Shown here one piece after another: positions 1 through 7,989 of a stretch of DNA of 64,000 bases. Source of the stretch: Flavobacterium sp. TAB 87 (GTDB lineage: Bacteria; Bacteroidota; Bacteroidia; Flavobacteriales; Flavobacteriaceae); assembly GCF_001529295.1 (NCBI RefSeq), contig NZ_LLWK01000031.1, forward strand, positions 1 through 64,000. The letters run 5' to 3'. The notes beneath the pieces were generated by a model. That model had not been told where the DNA came from. It saw nothing but the letters and a program-made list of their open reading frames with translations, and did not search any database. The translations under genes and the position numbers were made by a program. How positions within the stretch are numbered: position 1 is the first letter of the stretch; each line of letters opens with the position of its first letter.

Positions 1-474
1 GTAATTGGGGACTTGTTATTTCCACCTCTCTTGCCAGTTCTGATACATTTGTTCTATCATCACTTAATTAAAAACTTTCTCTTAAATTTTACGGATTACA
101 TTTAAGGTTATTTCTTGACCTTTTATGATTTTTTAATTAGTACGTACAAATTTTTCATTGACTAATTCACATTCCGAAAAACAGATGAATCCCCAACAAG
201 ACATCCAAACCAAATTCATAAAGCCAATGAAAGATAGTAACTACATAAAATAAGCCAATAGCTTTAAATCCTCCATAAAAAGGTGCGTAATTTGTCCTTT
301 TGGGGTCACAAAAGCAAAAGCTCAATTCTTTCGAATTGAGCTTTTTTTATGCTTCATCTTTAATGTTATAAAAATTCAATATGTTGATGTTTAACAGTTT
401 GAATATATCTGTAAATTCAAAAGTTATAGAAGAAGGTAAACCGATCAAAACTACATTTCCATTTTTCTAATGTT
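1..474. other. gene-free left edge
   Basis: I see no convincing coding region in this AT-rich stretch. It holds one clear factor-independent terminator (316-347) that probably ends a rightward gene lying outside the window. Nothing else is recognisable. Confidence 0.5.
316..347 (+). terminator. rho-independent terminator
   Basis: A 10-bp perfect stem (AGCTCAATTC at 319-328 with GAATTGAGCT at 333-342) has a four-base loop, flanking A residues and a run of seven T. It would end a rightward transcript entering from outside the window. Confidence 0.8.
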
Positions 475-585
475 CTACTCTCGCCCAATCTGATATAAGG
501 CCTTTCTATTCGCAAGATCATTTGCTTTAGACGTTGTTGAAATAAAGAGTAGCGCTGTAAAAAGAAATTTATTTTTAAGATTCAT
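475..585 (-). CDS. possible small exported peptide (36 aa), doubtful
   Basis: The first ATG in this leftward frame gives 36 residues. They begin with a basic N-terminus and a hydrophobic stretch (FLFTALLFIS) that resembles a signal peptide, followed by a short polar tail. A longer version is possible only by extending upstream into sequence that does not look like protein. I do not recognise it. It could be a short exported peptide, a decayed 5' end of a larger gene, or chance. Confidence 0.2.
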   Translation of the reverse strand: MNLKNKFLFTALLFISTTSKANDLANRKALYQIGRE

Positions 586-790
586 CTGAATTTGAACGAT
601 TTCATATAAAAAATTATAAAAGTAATTTTTAAAACGTCCAGCAGTTTGAATTTTATTTCTATTTCTAAGCCGCACAAATTTTCCTCTCTTTTTATTACAA
701 CACAATTATGTAATTAACCTCCAGGATCGTATAATAAATTGCGGTGTTCTTTAGCTAATTTTATAGTAGACAATTATAATTTTATATGCC

Positions 791-1036
791 ATGGAAACCT
801 CAAAATATGACGATAGCATCACAGATAAAGGAAATGAAATAGACCACACTAATAATGCTAGTTCTTCCAATTCTAATAGTTCAATTTTGGAGATTGAGCA
901 TCATTTTACAAAAGAAGACAATCAATCAAAAGAGACCTCTTCTTACGCAAGTCAAGATCTTAAAGAAGAGTTCGATTTTAAATACCTTCAAGAAATTCAA
1001 CACAACAACAACCTAGATTCTCTTAATAACCACTAG
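791..1036 (+). CDS. small acidic Ser/Asn-rich hypothetical protein
   Basis: This 81-residue protein has no hydrophobic segment. It is rich in Ser, Asn, Asp, Glu and Lys (for example SSSNSNSS near residue 25) and looks intrinsically disordered. I recognise no domain. It lies 85 bases upstream of a membrane-anchored SRPBCC protein on the same strand and may be co-transcribed with it. A second protein of the same style lies at 41553-42002, directly before Ku, so this could be a lineage-specific class of stress-associated disordered proteins. That is inference from composition and position only. Confidence 0.55.
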   Translation: METSKYDDSITDKGNEIDHTNNASSSNSNSSILEIEHHFTKEDNQSKETSSYASQDLKEEFDFKYLQEIQHNNNLDSLNNH

Positions 1037-1121
1037 GCAAAAATTCAATATAAATTTTAATAACGCTGAGTTATTAGAAAACAATACAGATTTACAATTA
1101 TTTTAATTTAATAAACGAATT

Positions 1122-1802
1122 ATGGAAGCAACTACGCACAAATCGGGATTTTCACTACAAAGTATACTGCCAAAAAAAAATATTTCCACGACAGAACGAA
1201 TTTTAATGGTGGCTGGGGGAGCTTACTTTTTGTATAAAATTTTGTCAAAAAAAGATAAAAGCACTGCAAAAAGCACATTAGCTGGATCGATGCTAGTAAG
1301 AGGACTAACTGGATATTGCCCAGTTTACCAAGCAGTCGATGCTTATAAAAACACGTCTACGTCTAATGTCAATATTAGAGTGACAGGAATAGTGAATCGT
1401 CCTATTTTACAAGTCTACGCTTTTTGGCGCAATTTAGAAAATTTACCAAAATTCATGAATCATTTAGAGTCTGTGACTGCAATTGATACTAAAAGATCTG
1501 AATGGACAGCCAAAGGACCTTTCGGATTAGGAACAGTAACTTGGAAAGCGGAGATCGTAAAAGATGAAAAAGATAAATTTTTAAGCTGGAAATCTCTTCC
1601 AGGTTCTACCATTGAGAATTTTGGGAAGGTTGGCTTTAAACCAATAGGACAAGCAACTGAAATTGATGTTACTATATCATATAAAGCACCGCTAGGAATA
1701 GCTGGCGAGCAAGGGGCCAAAATTTTAAATCCGATTTTTGAAAAAATGGTACAAGATGACATTGAGAATTTAAAATCGTATATGGAGTCTGGTCAACATT
1801 AA
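1122..1802 (+). CDS. YgaP-like membrane segment plus SRPBCC (START-like) domain protein
   Basis: The 226 residues have two parts. Residues about 25-75 form a short hydrophobic region with LMVAGGAYFLYK and a second segment ending in GLTGYCPVYQA, the pattern of the YgaP/DUF2892 membrane domain. Residues about 85-220 read as an SRPBCC/polyketide-cyclase-like lipid-binding fold with the typical AFWRNLENLPKFMNHLESV start and a WTAKGP strand. Family members of this architecture are common in Bacteroidota, and their ligand is unknown. It is probably a membrane-associated protein handling a hydrophobic ligand. It may form a unit with the small gene before it, and a strong terminator follows at 1826. 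Confidence 0.8.
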   Translation: MEATTHKSGFSLQSILPKKNISTTERILMVAGGAYFLYKILSKKDKSTAKSTLAGSMLVRGLTGYCPVYQAVDAYKNTSTSNVNIRVTGIVNRPILQVYAFWRNLENLPKFMNHLESVTAIDTKRSEWTAKGPFGLGTVTWKAEIVKDEKDKFLSWKSLPGSTIENFGKVGFKPIGQATEIDVTISYKAPLGIAGEQGAKILNPIFEKMVQDDIENLKSYMESGQH

Positions 1803-1825
1803 GGATACTAAAACACGGTTACATT

Positions 1826-1866
1826 AAAGTCTTCATAAGGTTAACTTTATGAAGACTTTTTTTTTT
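1826..1866 (+). terminator. rho-independent terminator
   Basis: AAAGTCTTCATAA (1826-1838) pairs with TTATGAAGACTTT (1847-1859) around an 8-base loop, followed by an uninterrupted T run. It ends the SRPBCC gene. Confidence 0.9.
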
Positions 1867-1958
1867 ATTTAAAATAATTGTAATTGCAATGTCAAAACAA
1901 CAATATGTGGTAATTATGTAATGTTTAATGGTAATTTTATAAAATGAGATAAATTTAT

Positions 1959-1966
1959 TACATTTG
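1959..1966 (+). promoter_or_regulatory. -7 promoter box TACATTTG
   Basis: A full match to the Bacteroidota -7 consensus TAnnTTTG lies 70 bases upstream of the response-regulator start. I see no clear TTG at the -33 position, so support is only moderate. Confidence 0.4.
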
Positions 1967-2036
1967 TGCTACAAAATTTCGTACTTGTCAATTTAAATTA
2001 TTACTCGCGAAATACATAAAATTAAAAATATGCAGC

Positions 2037-2417
2037 ATGAAGTACGCTAATATCTTACAAATAGATGACGATTATGACGATTGCGAGTTTTTTAAAGAAG
2101 CGCTAGAATCCATTTCCCCAGCGAAATATACTGCTCAACACAATCCACTAGAGGCATTACGTAAATTGCTTTCAAATGAATTGCAACCCGACTTAATATT
2201 TTTGGACATCAATATGCCCACTATGGACGGACCTACTCTTTTAGAAGAAATTAAAAAACATGAAAATATCCAAAAAATCCCTGTGATTTTATTTTCTACT
2301 TCTCCTTTGGCTGCGCATCATCAAACTAAAAAAATTGATGTAAAAGAATATCTAACTAAACCTGGTGATTTTAATGATTTAATTAAAATGTTGAAACGCG
2401 TACTAGAGATTTATTAG
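2037..2417 (+). CDS. single-domain response regulator (receiver domain only)
   Basis: The 126 residues form one CheY-like receiver domain with no output domain. The acidic pocket is Asp10-Asp12, the phosphoacceptor is Asp57 in LIFLDINMP, the switch residue is Ser87 in ILFSTS, and the conserved Lys is Lys108 in YLTKP. All key residues are present, so it should be phosphorylatable. Such short regulators in Flavobacterium often act as phosphate shuttles or partners of PAS kinases, but no kinase is adjacent. Its partner cannot be named from here. It appears to be transcribed alone. Confidence 0.92.
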   Translation: MKYANILQIDDDYDDCEFFKEALESISPAKYTAQHNPLEALRKLLSNELQPDLIFLDINMPTMDGPTLLEEIKKHENIQKIPVILFSTSPLAAHHQTKKIDVKEYLTKPGDFNDLIKMLKRVLEIY

Positions 2418-2501
2418 ATCAAGTCAATAATTAAACTCGAGCTGCTAAAAGAATTAATAATATTTTCTTCAGTATGATTAAGTCTTCTCGCTAGAGCTAT
2501 T

Positions 2502-2846
2502 TTAGTCAATTACTGGTTTGGTAGTTGTATTCGTTTCTAATCGCTCTATGATTTTAGACGTTGCTGCATCAGACGAAATACCATAGCCATTTACTAAAGT
2601 TCCTTTAAGTTCAAAATGTGGCGAAGAAATAGCATATAAAATAGATTGGTCGTCTGGATTAGAAGCACCCTCAAAACGATATACTTTATCAATTTGAAAA
2701 TCCTCGGGATCTAGCGTTACATTATTTTGACGGCATACCAAACATTCTTCTTGAATATTAAAATCATGAATATAACCCGCACGGATTAACCCATTAATAG
2801 TTTCAGATAAAGTTCCAAAACTTTCTTTTAAATTATCTTGTTTCAT
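2502..2846 (-). CDS. conserved small Bacteroidota protein (misleadingly named PRPP synthetase in some annotations)
   Basis: This 114-residue soluble protein has a CLVCRQNN segment near residue 35, the central motif VYRFEGASNPDD and a downstream LVNGYGISSD strand. From memory, homologues in Flavobacteria have been labelled phosphoribosylpyrophosphate synthetase. However, the protein is about a third of the size of that enzyme and shows no PRPP-binding loop, so I do not accept the name. Function is unknown. It is divergently oriented from the polyketide operon and converges on the response regulator. Confidence 0.75.
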   Translation of the reverse strand: MKQDNLKESFGTLSETINGLIRAGYIHDFNIQEECLVCRQNNVTLDPEDFQIDKVYRFEGASNPDDQSILYAISSPHFELKGTLVNGYGISSDAATSKIIERLETNTTTKPVID

Positions 2847-2923
2847 TTCTTAAAGATAAGGCTTTAAATTGGATAAGAGGTTTTATTTTGAATTCTCAAT
2901 TAGATATACTAATTTCTAATTTC

Positions 2924-2937
2924 CGAAGTATACTTCG
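2924..2937. promoter_or_regulatory. perfect 14-bp palindrome in a divergent intergenic region
   Basis: CGAAGTA (2924-2930) is followed directly by its reverse complement TACTTCG (2931-2937). It sits between the divergent genes starting at 2846 (-) and 3108 (+), where an operator would be expected. A regulator cannot be named. Confidence 0.35.
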
Positions 2938-3107
2938 TTATTTTGCTTCTACCCTTTTTAATTTCATAATTTAGTAATTAATCAAGCAGCTATTTTCTGA
3001 ACTTTCAAAAACCTAAAACAAATAGTCTTTTTTACAATGACATTAGGGTCAAAATCAATTTTTATATCGCGTAACGTATCTCAGATTTTATACCTAAATT
3101 GCAGTAT

Positions 3108-4235
3108 ATGGAAACAAATCCTGATGTGGTACTAATTGGTGGTGGCTTAGCTGGACTAACAGCAGCAATACATTTATCCAAAAAAGGATTGAAAGTAACC
3201 CTGATAGAAAAATCAGATTATCCCCGTCATAAAGTCTGTGGCGAGTATATTTCGAATGAAATCTTACCTTATTTACAATGGCTTGATATTGATATCTCAG
3301 AATTGCAACCTACTAATATAAAAAACTTTAGATTTACGTCTAGAAGCGGTCAAGCGGCCAAAGCTCAACTACCCTTGGGCGGTTTTGGTATCAGTCGCTT
3401 TACACTGGATCATTTTTTATATCAAAAGGCGCTTGCTAACGGTTGCAGAGTGCTTAACGAAACAGTTAGCAATGTTACTTTTGGCGCCGATAGGTTTAGC
3501 GTTACAGTTTCGAGCCAAATTATAGAAACAAAATTAGTTTTAGGCGCTTACGGCAAGCGCTCGAACATCGATCAGGTTTTATCTCGTGATTTTATCGCAA
3601 AAAAATCGCCTTGGCTGGCGGTTAAAGCGCACTTTTCGGGCGACTTCCCTGATGATTTGGTAGCGCTTCATAACTTTGATGGTGGCTACTGCGGTATTTC
3701 GAAAGTCGAAAATAATGCGATAAACATCTGTTATCTGGCCGATTATGCCTCTTTCAAAAAATATAAAAACATTGATGATTTTCAACAGAATGTACTTTTC
3801 AAAAACAAAGAATTAAAATCAGTTTTTGAAAACGCAACACTACTCTTTGATAAGCCACTTACCATAAGTCAGATTTGTTTTGAAAAAAAATCACCTGTAG
3901 AAAACCACATTTTAATGATTGGCGATACTGCAGGTCTCATTCATCCTTTATGCGGCAATGGTATGGCTATGGCAATACATAGTTCTAAGATCGCGTCCGA
4001 ATTGGTTTTAGACTTTTATAATAGCACAATTAATTCACGCGAAGAATTGGAAAACAGCTATACCAAATTATGGAAAAAACAGTTTGGGAAACGCTTGTAT
4101 ATGGGCCGAATTTTAGCAAAGATCTTACGTAATAAAGCAATAACTACTTTTCTAATTAGTATTGTAGCTTCTATTCCAAAACTACTTCCATTATTAATTA
4201 AACAAACGCACGGCAAACCAATAGCAATTGATTAA
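3108..4235 (+). CDS. FAD-dependent oxidoreductase, geranylgeranyl-reductase/monooxygenase-like
   Basis: The start chosen is the ATG at 3108. The in-frame TTG nine bases earlier is less likely. The 375-residue protein opens with an FAD Rossmann motif (VVLIGGGLAGLTAA) and the RHKVCGEY segment typical of the geranylgeranyl reductase/UbiH-like superfamily. It carries the second flavin motif ILMIGDTAGLIHPLCGNGMA near residue 270. Family members reduce double bonds in isoprenoid or polyketide lipids or hydroxylate aromatic rings. It is the first gene of the polyketide operon and abuts the methyltransferase with no gap, so it is inferred to tailor the polyketide product by oxidation or reduction. 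It is cytosolic or membrane-peripheral. Confidence 0.88.
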   Translation: METNPDVVLIGGGLAGLTAAIHLSKKGLKVTLIEKSDYPRHKVCGEYISNEILPYLQWLDIDISELQPTNIKNFRFTSRSGQAAKAQLPLGGFGISRFTLDHFLYQKALANGCRVLNETVSNVTFGADRFSVTVSSQIIETKLVLGAYGKRSNIDQVLSRDFIAKKSPWLAVKAHFSGDFPDDLVALHNFDGGYCGISKVENNAINICYLADYASFKKYKNIDDFQQNVLFKNKELKSVFENATLLFDKPLTISQICFEKKSPVENHILMIGDTAGLIHPLCGNGMAMAIHSSKIASELVLDFYNSTINSREELENSYTKLWKKQFGKRLYMGRILAKILRNKAITTFLISIVASIPKLLPLLIKQTHGKPIAID

Positions 4236-4949
4236 ATGAATATAAACACTAAATACAGAACACAAGAAACCGAAATTATGGATGACTTTTCGCTGCAAGG
4301 CGAAGAGTTGCGTGATGCTTTAGATAAAATTGCAGGCATCAACCAATTATTAGGCGGTAACAAACTCACCGTCAATGGCGTTCGACACCTTTTAAAAAAA
4401 GCCGATACTACAAAAACGACAACTATAGCAGATGTAGGTTGCGGCAATGGCGATATGTTACGTGTGCTCGCGAATTACGCTAAAAAAAACAATCTTACTT
4501 TTAAACTCATTGGTATCGACGCCAATGCCTTTACCATAAATTATGCTAAAAAATTATCTACTGAGTATTCCAATATTGAATACAGTTGTGTTGATATATT
4601 TGGCGAGAATTTTAGCACTGTAAAATACGACATTGTTTTGTGTACGCTTACGCTGCACCATTTTACAAACGATCAAATATTAAATATAATTACTACCTTT
4701 AATAAGAATGCTACGATCGGAATTGTGATAAATGATTTGCATCGAAGTAAAGCAGCGTATCGACTTTTCGGAGTGATCTGTACTCTTTTTAGCCTTAACA
4801 AAATGTCTCGCGAAGACGGATTAGTATCGATATTACGAGGGTTTAAAAAACAAGAACTCGTAGATTTTTCTAAAAAATTAAATTTAAAAAACGATACCAT
4901 AAATTGGAAATGGGCTTTTCGATACCAATGGATAATTAGTAAAATATGA
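4236..4949 (+). CDS. class I SAM-dependent methyltransferase
   Basis: This 237-residue protein has the SAM-binding motif I (IADVGCGNGD, residues about 67-76), an acidic residue after strand 2 (LIGIDANAF) and the post-II motif VLCTLTLHHF. It begins immediately after the stop codon of the flavoprotein and overlaps the polyketide synthase by four bases (ATGA), so it is certainly co-transcribed and probably translationally coupled. It is inferred to O- or C-methylate the product of the adjacent type III polyketide synthase. The acceptor is unknown. Confidence 0.9.
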   Translation: MNINTKYRTQETEIMDDFSLQGEELRDALDKIAGINQLLGGNKLTVNGVRHLLKKADTTKTTTIADVGCGNGDMLRVLANYAKKNNLTFKLIGIDANAFTINYAKKLSTEYSNIEYSCVDIFGENFSTVKYDIVLCTLTLHHFTNDQILNIITTFNKNATIGIVINDLHRSKAAYRLFGVICTLFSLNKMSREDGLVSILRGFKKQELVDFSKKLNLKNDTINWKWAFRYQWIISKI

Positions 4950-5998
4950 GTGTAAAAATAGTTACAGTTGCAAAGCAACTACCCCAATATTCGCGCACAA
5001 CGGCCGATATACTTCCATTGCTTAACGTATGGCTGCAGGACCAAGACGAACGATTTATAAAAAAAGTAAAGAAAATTTTTGAAGGAGCTGCGGTAGACAA
5101 ACGCTATTCTATAATGGATCCAGCTGAAGTTTTTACAGCCACTTCTTTTGAAGATAAAAATGACATTTACAGTCGTGAGGTTATTATTTTGGGCGAACAG
5201 GTGTTAGGAAAAGCGCTTGCTAAATCAGGATGGGAACCGCAATCTATTGATTATATCATTACCGTAAGTTGCACGGGCATAATGATTCCCTCGTTAGATG
5301 CTTACCTAATCAATAAAATGAAATTGCGACAAGACATTGTGCGTCTTCCGGTAACTGAAATGGGTTGTGCGGCAGGAATATCCGGAATTATATATGCTAA
5401 AAACTTTTTGAAAGCCAATCCCGGTAAACGTGCAGCAGTAATTGCAGTAGAATCCCCCACGGCAACTTTTCAACTCAATGATTTTTCGATGCCGAATATT
5501 GTTAGCGCGGCCATTTTTGGTGACGGCGCTGCTTGTTGCTTACTGTCTTCACACAATGAGGATCAAGGGCCAGAAATAGTTGACGAACAAATGTATCATT
5601 TTTATGATGCCGAACATATGATGGGATTTAAGCTTACCAATACTGGTTTGCAAATGATTTTAGACATCGAAGTTCCCGACACCATTGCTTCCAATTTTGG
5701 AGATATTATTCATCCATTTCTTCAAAAAAATAATCTAGAAATCGCAGATATTGATCATATGATATTTCACCCTGGAGGAAAAAAAATTGTCACTACTGTA
5801 GAAGCACTTTTTTCGGGTTTAGGGAAAAACATAGACGATACCAAAGAAGTACTGAAGCAATACGGTAATATGTCGAGCGCTACCGTCTTATACGTTTTAG
5901 AACAAATTATAGATAAAAAACCGAAACCAGGAGAAAAAGGACTAATGCTTAGTTTTGGACCGGGATTTTCGGCGCAACGTGTGTTACTACAATGGTAG
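4946..5998 (+). CDS. type III polyketide synthase (chalcone/alkylresorcinol synthase-like)
   Basis: The 350 residues have the full thiolase-fold Cys-His-Asn triad of type III polyketide synthases: Cys141 in TEMGCAAGI, His275 in FHPGGKK and Asn308 in YGNMSSAT. The C-terminal GPG signature is SFGPGFSAQ. The enzyme extends an acyl starter with malonyl-CoA and cyclises it to a pyrone, resorcinol or similar ring. The operon also encodes its own carrier protein, ketosynthase and dehydratase, so the starter is inferred to be an acyl chain built on the dedicated carrier protein. The product cannot be read from sequence. It overlaps the methyltransferase by four bases. Confidence 0.95.
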   Translation: MSVKIVTVAKQLPQYSRTTADILPLLNVWLQDQDERFIKKVKKIFEGAAVDKRYSIMDPAEVFTATSFEDKNDIYSREVIILGEQVLGKALAKSGWEPQSIDYIITVSCTGIMIPSLDAYLINKMKLRQDIVRLPVTEMGCAAGISGIIYAKNFLKANPGKRAAVIAVESPTATFQLNDFSMPNIVSAAIFGDGAACCLLSSHNEDQGPEIVDEQMYHFYDAEHMMGFKLTNTGLQMILDIEVPDTIASNFGDIIHPFLQKNNLEIADIDHMIFHPGGKKIVTTVEALFSGLGKNIDDTKEVLKQYGNMSSATVLYVLEQIIDKKPKPGEKGLMLSFGPGFSAQRVLLQW

Positions 5999-6020
5999 TA
6001 TTCTTAAACTTAATAGTAAA

Positions 6021-6458
6021 ATGAATTTAAACGATATTGTAAAACAACTGCCGTACAGCAAACCCTTTTTATTTGTAGATGAGTTGCTGCATGCTGATGA
6101 AAACGGAGTTACAGGAACCTACACTTTTGATGAAAATTTAGATTTTTACAAAGGTCACTTTAAGGACAATCCGGTAACACCGGGAGTAATTTTAACCGAA
6201 ACAATGGCACAAATCGGAATGGTTTGCTTGGGTATTTATTTACTCCATAATGACCTAAAACAAAATACTGTTATCGCTTTTACTTCAGCCGATGTGCAGT
6301 TTTTAAAACCCGTATATCCGAAAGAAAAAGTTACAGTAACCTCACAAAAGACATTTTTTAGATTTGGAAAATTAAAATGCGATGTAGTGATGAAAAATGA
6401 AGCCGGACAAGAAGTTTGTAAAGGGGTTTTATCAGGAATGATAACCACAAAATTATGA
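6021..6458 (+). CDS. FabZ-like 3-hydroxyacyl-ACP dehydratase (hot-dog fold)
   Basis: The ATG at 6021 gives the 145-residue length expected for FabZ. An in-frame upstream extension would run back into the polyketide synthase gene. The catalytic pair is visible as His46 in YKGHFKDNPVTPGV and Glu60 in ILTETMAQIG, as in FabZ. It dehydrates a 3-hydroxyacyl chain on a carrier protein. In the operon it pairs with the beta-ketoacyl synthase and carrier protein that follow, suggesting a small fatty-acid-type module. Its stop overlaps the start of the ketosynthase (ATGA). No ketoreductase or enoyl reductase is present, so these would be borrowed from primary fatty-acid synthesis. Confidence 0.92.
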   Translation: MNLNDIVKQLPYSKPFLFVDELLHADENGVTGTYTFDENLDFYKGHFKDNPVTPGVILTETMAQIGMVCLGIYLLHNDLKQNTVIAFTSADVQFLKPVYPKEKVTVTSQKTFFRFGKLKCDVVMKNEAGQEVCKGVLSGMITTKL

Positions 6459-7738
6459 GTAAAAGAGTTGTAATTACAGGACTAGGTGTTGCTGCTCCTA
6501 ACGGGGTCGGTGTCTCTGCGTTTACTCATGCCCTAAAAAATGGTATTTCAGGCATCAGACATGATTCGCAATTACAAGAATTACAGTTTTCTTGCCAGAT
6601 TGCTGGTAAACCTGAAATAACTGAGGATATCAAATCAAACTATTTTACAGATTTAGAACTTAGAGGTTTTAACAGCACTGGAATTTTATATGGTGTTATT
6701 GCGGGTATGGAAGCTTGGAAGAACAGTGGTTTGCCTATAGGGCATAATATTGACCCCGATTGGGAAAGCGGAACTATCTTTGGCTCTGGAACTTCGGGAA
6801 TTGATAAATTTCGCGAAAGCATTTATAAAATAGACGATTTGCAAACGCGACGATTGGGCAGTACTGTCGTTGCACAAACTATGAACAGCGGAATTAGTGC
6901 CTATCTCGGCGGTAAACTAGGATTGGGCAATCAAGTAACTACCAATTCATCGGCTTGTGCAACGGGCACCGAAGCTATAATGATGGCTTATGATCGCATA
7001 CAATCAGGTCAAGCCCAACGAATATTAGCTGGAAGTACTGGCGATAGCGGACCGTATATTTGGGCTGGTTTTGATGCGTTGCGAGTTTGCAGTTCCAAAT
7101 ACAATGATCATCCGGAACAAGGCTCTCGCCCAATGAGTACTACTGCGGCAGGTTTTGTTCCTGGAAGCGGAGCTGGTGCATTAGTTATAGAGGATTTGGA
7201 TAGCGCCTTAAAACGGGGTGCTACAATTTATGCTGAAATACTTGGTGGTCATGTAAATTCTGGCGGACAACGTGGCAGCGGAAGTATGACTGCCCCTAAT
7301 AGTGTTGCCGTTCAGCGTTGCATTACTCAGGCACTACAAAGTTCTGGTATCGAAGCAGATGCTATTGATGCAATAAACGGACATCTAACTGCTACAACAA
7401 AAGACGGGCTGGAGATTGAGAATTGGACCAAAGCACTAAACAGAAGCGGTCTTGACTTTCCTTATATAAACTCCTTAAAAAGCATGACGGGCCACTGTCT
7501 TAGTGCTGCAGGAAGTATAGAAAGTGTGGCAACTGTATTGCAATTGCATGAAGGATTTTTATTTGGCAACTTAAATTGCGATGATCTTCATCCAGAAATT
7601 ACTGCTTTAATAGATGCATCTCGAGTACCAATAAAGACTAAGAACATCGATTTAAACATTATTGCCAAAGCAAGCTTTGGTTTTGGTGATGTAAATGCGT
7701 GTATTATATTTAAAAAATTTGAAACTGAACTAAGATGA
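6455..7738 (+). CDS. beta-ketoacyl-ACP synthase (KAS II/FabF-like)
   Basis: This 427-residue condensing enzyme has Cys168 in NSSACATGTEA, His310 in DAINGHLTATTKDG and His347 in SMTGHCLSAAG, the complete Cys-His-His triad of FabF-type synthases. The usual NAHGT sequence around the first His is changed to NGHLT, as in synthases of secondary pathways, so a special substrate is likely. It overlaps the preceding dehydratase and the following carrier protein by four bases each. It is inferred to elongate an acyl chain on the dedicated carrier protein before transfer to the type III synthase, or to make a tail joined to its product. Confidence 0.93.
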   Translation: MSKRVVITGLGVAAPNGVGVSAFTHALKNGISGIRHDSQLQELQFSCQIAGKPEITEDIKSNYFTDLELRGFNSTGILYGVIAGMEAWKNSGLPIGHNIDPDWESGTIFGSGTSGIDKFRESIYKIDDLQTRRLGSTVVAQTMNSGISAYLGGKLGLGNQVTTNSSACATGTEAIMMAYDRIQSGQAQRILAGSTGDSGPYIWAGFDALRVCSSKYNDHPEQGSRPMSTTAAGFVPGSGAGALVIEDLDSALKRGATIYAEILGGHVNSGGQRGSGSMTAPNSVAVQRCITQALQSSGIEADAIDAINGHLTATTKDGLEIENWTKALNRSGLDFPYINSLKSMTGHCLSAAGSIESVATVLQLHEGFLFGNLNCDDLHPEITALIDASRVPIKTKNIDLNIIAKASFGFGDVNACIIFKKFETELR

Positions 7739-7989
7739 ATAAAGAAGACCTAATTGCTAAATTAAAAGTTATTATAAAGCCCTACACTACCAATATAGAA
7801 GCTTATGATAACCTAACGGAAGACACCGATTTTATAAACGATCTCAACATTAATTCAGCAAACCTTGTTGATATTATATTGGATATTGAGGAAGCTTTTG
7901 ATGTCGTTATAGATAATACCGATATGGAACAAATGCTAGATGTAAAACGATCTGTAGCAATTATTGAAACTAAATTGGCGGCAAAGTGA
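7735..7989 (+). CDS. acyl carrier protein
   Basis: The 84-residue four-helix carrier protein has the phosphopantetheine site Ser41 in DLNINSANLVDI. This is a variant of the usual DSL motif (NSA instead of DSL) that suggests a dedicated rather than housekeeping carrier. It lies between the ketosynthase and the phosphopantetheinyl transferase with four-base overlaps on both sides. It carries intermediates of the operon's pathway after activation by the next gene product. Confidence 0.92.
   Translation: MNKEDLIAKLKVIIKPYTTNIEAYDNLTEDTDFINDLNINSANLVDIILDIEEAFDVVIDNTDMEQMLDVKRSVAIIETKLAAK

Noticed and set aside
2502-2846. Naming this gene PRPP synthetase
   Set aside because: At 114 residues with no PRPP-binding motif it cannot be that enzyme. 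The label appears to be an inherited database error.
3099-3107. In-frame TTG codon upstream of the ATG chosen at 3108
   Set aside because: It adds three residues only, and the ATG at 3108 leads directly into the FAD motif. Similar TTG/GTG extensions at 58110, 56174, 39132, 9974, 9084, 40835 and 41529 were set aside. Two of these (9084 and 40835) lie inside TAnnTTTG promoter boxes.
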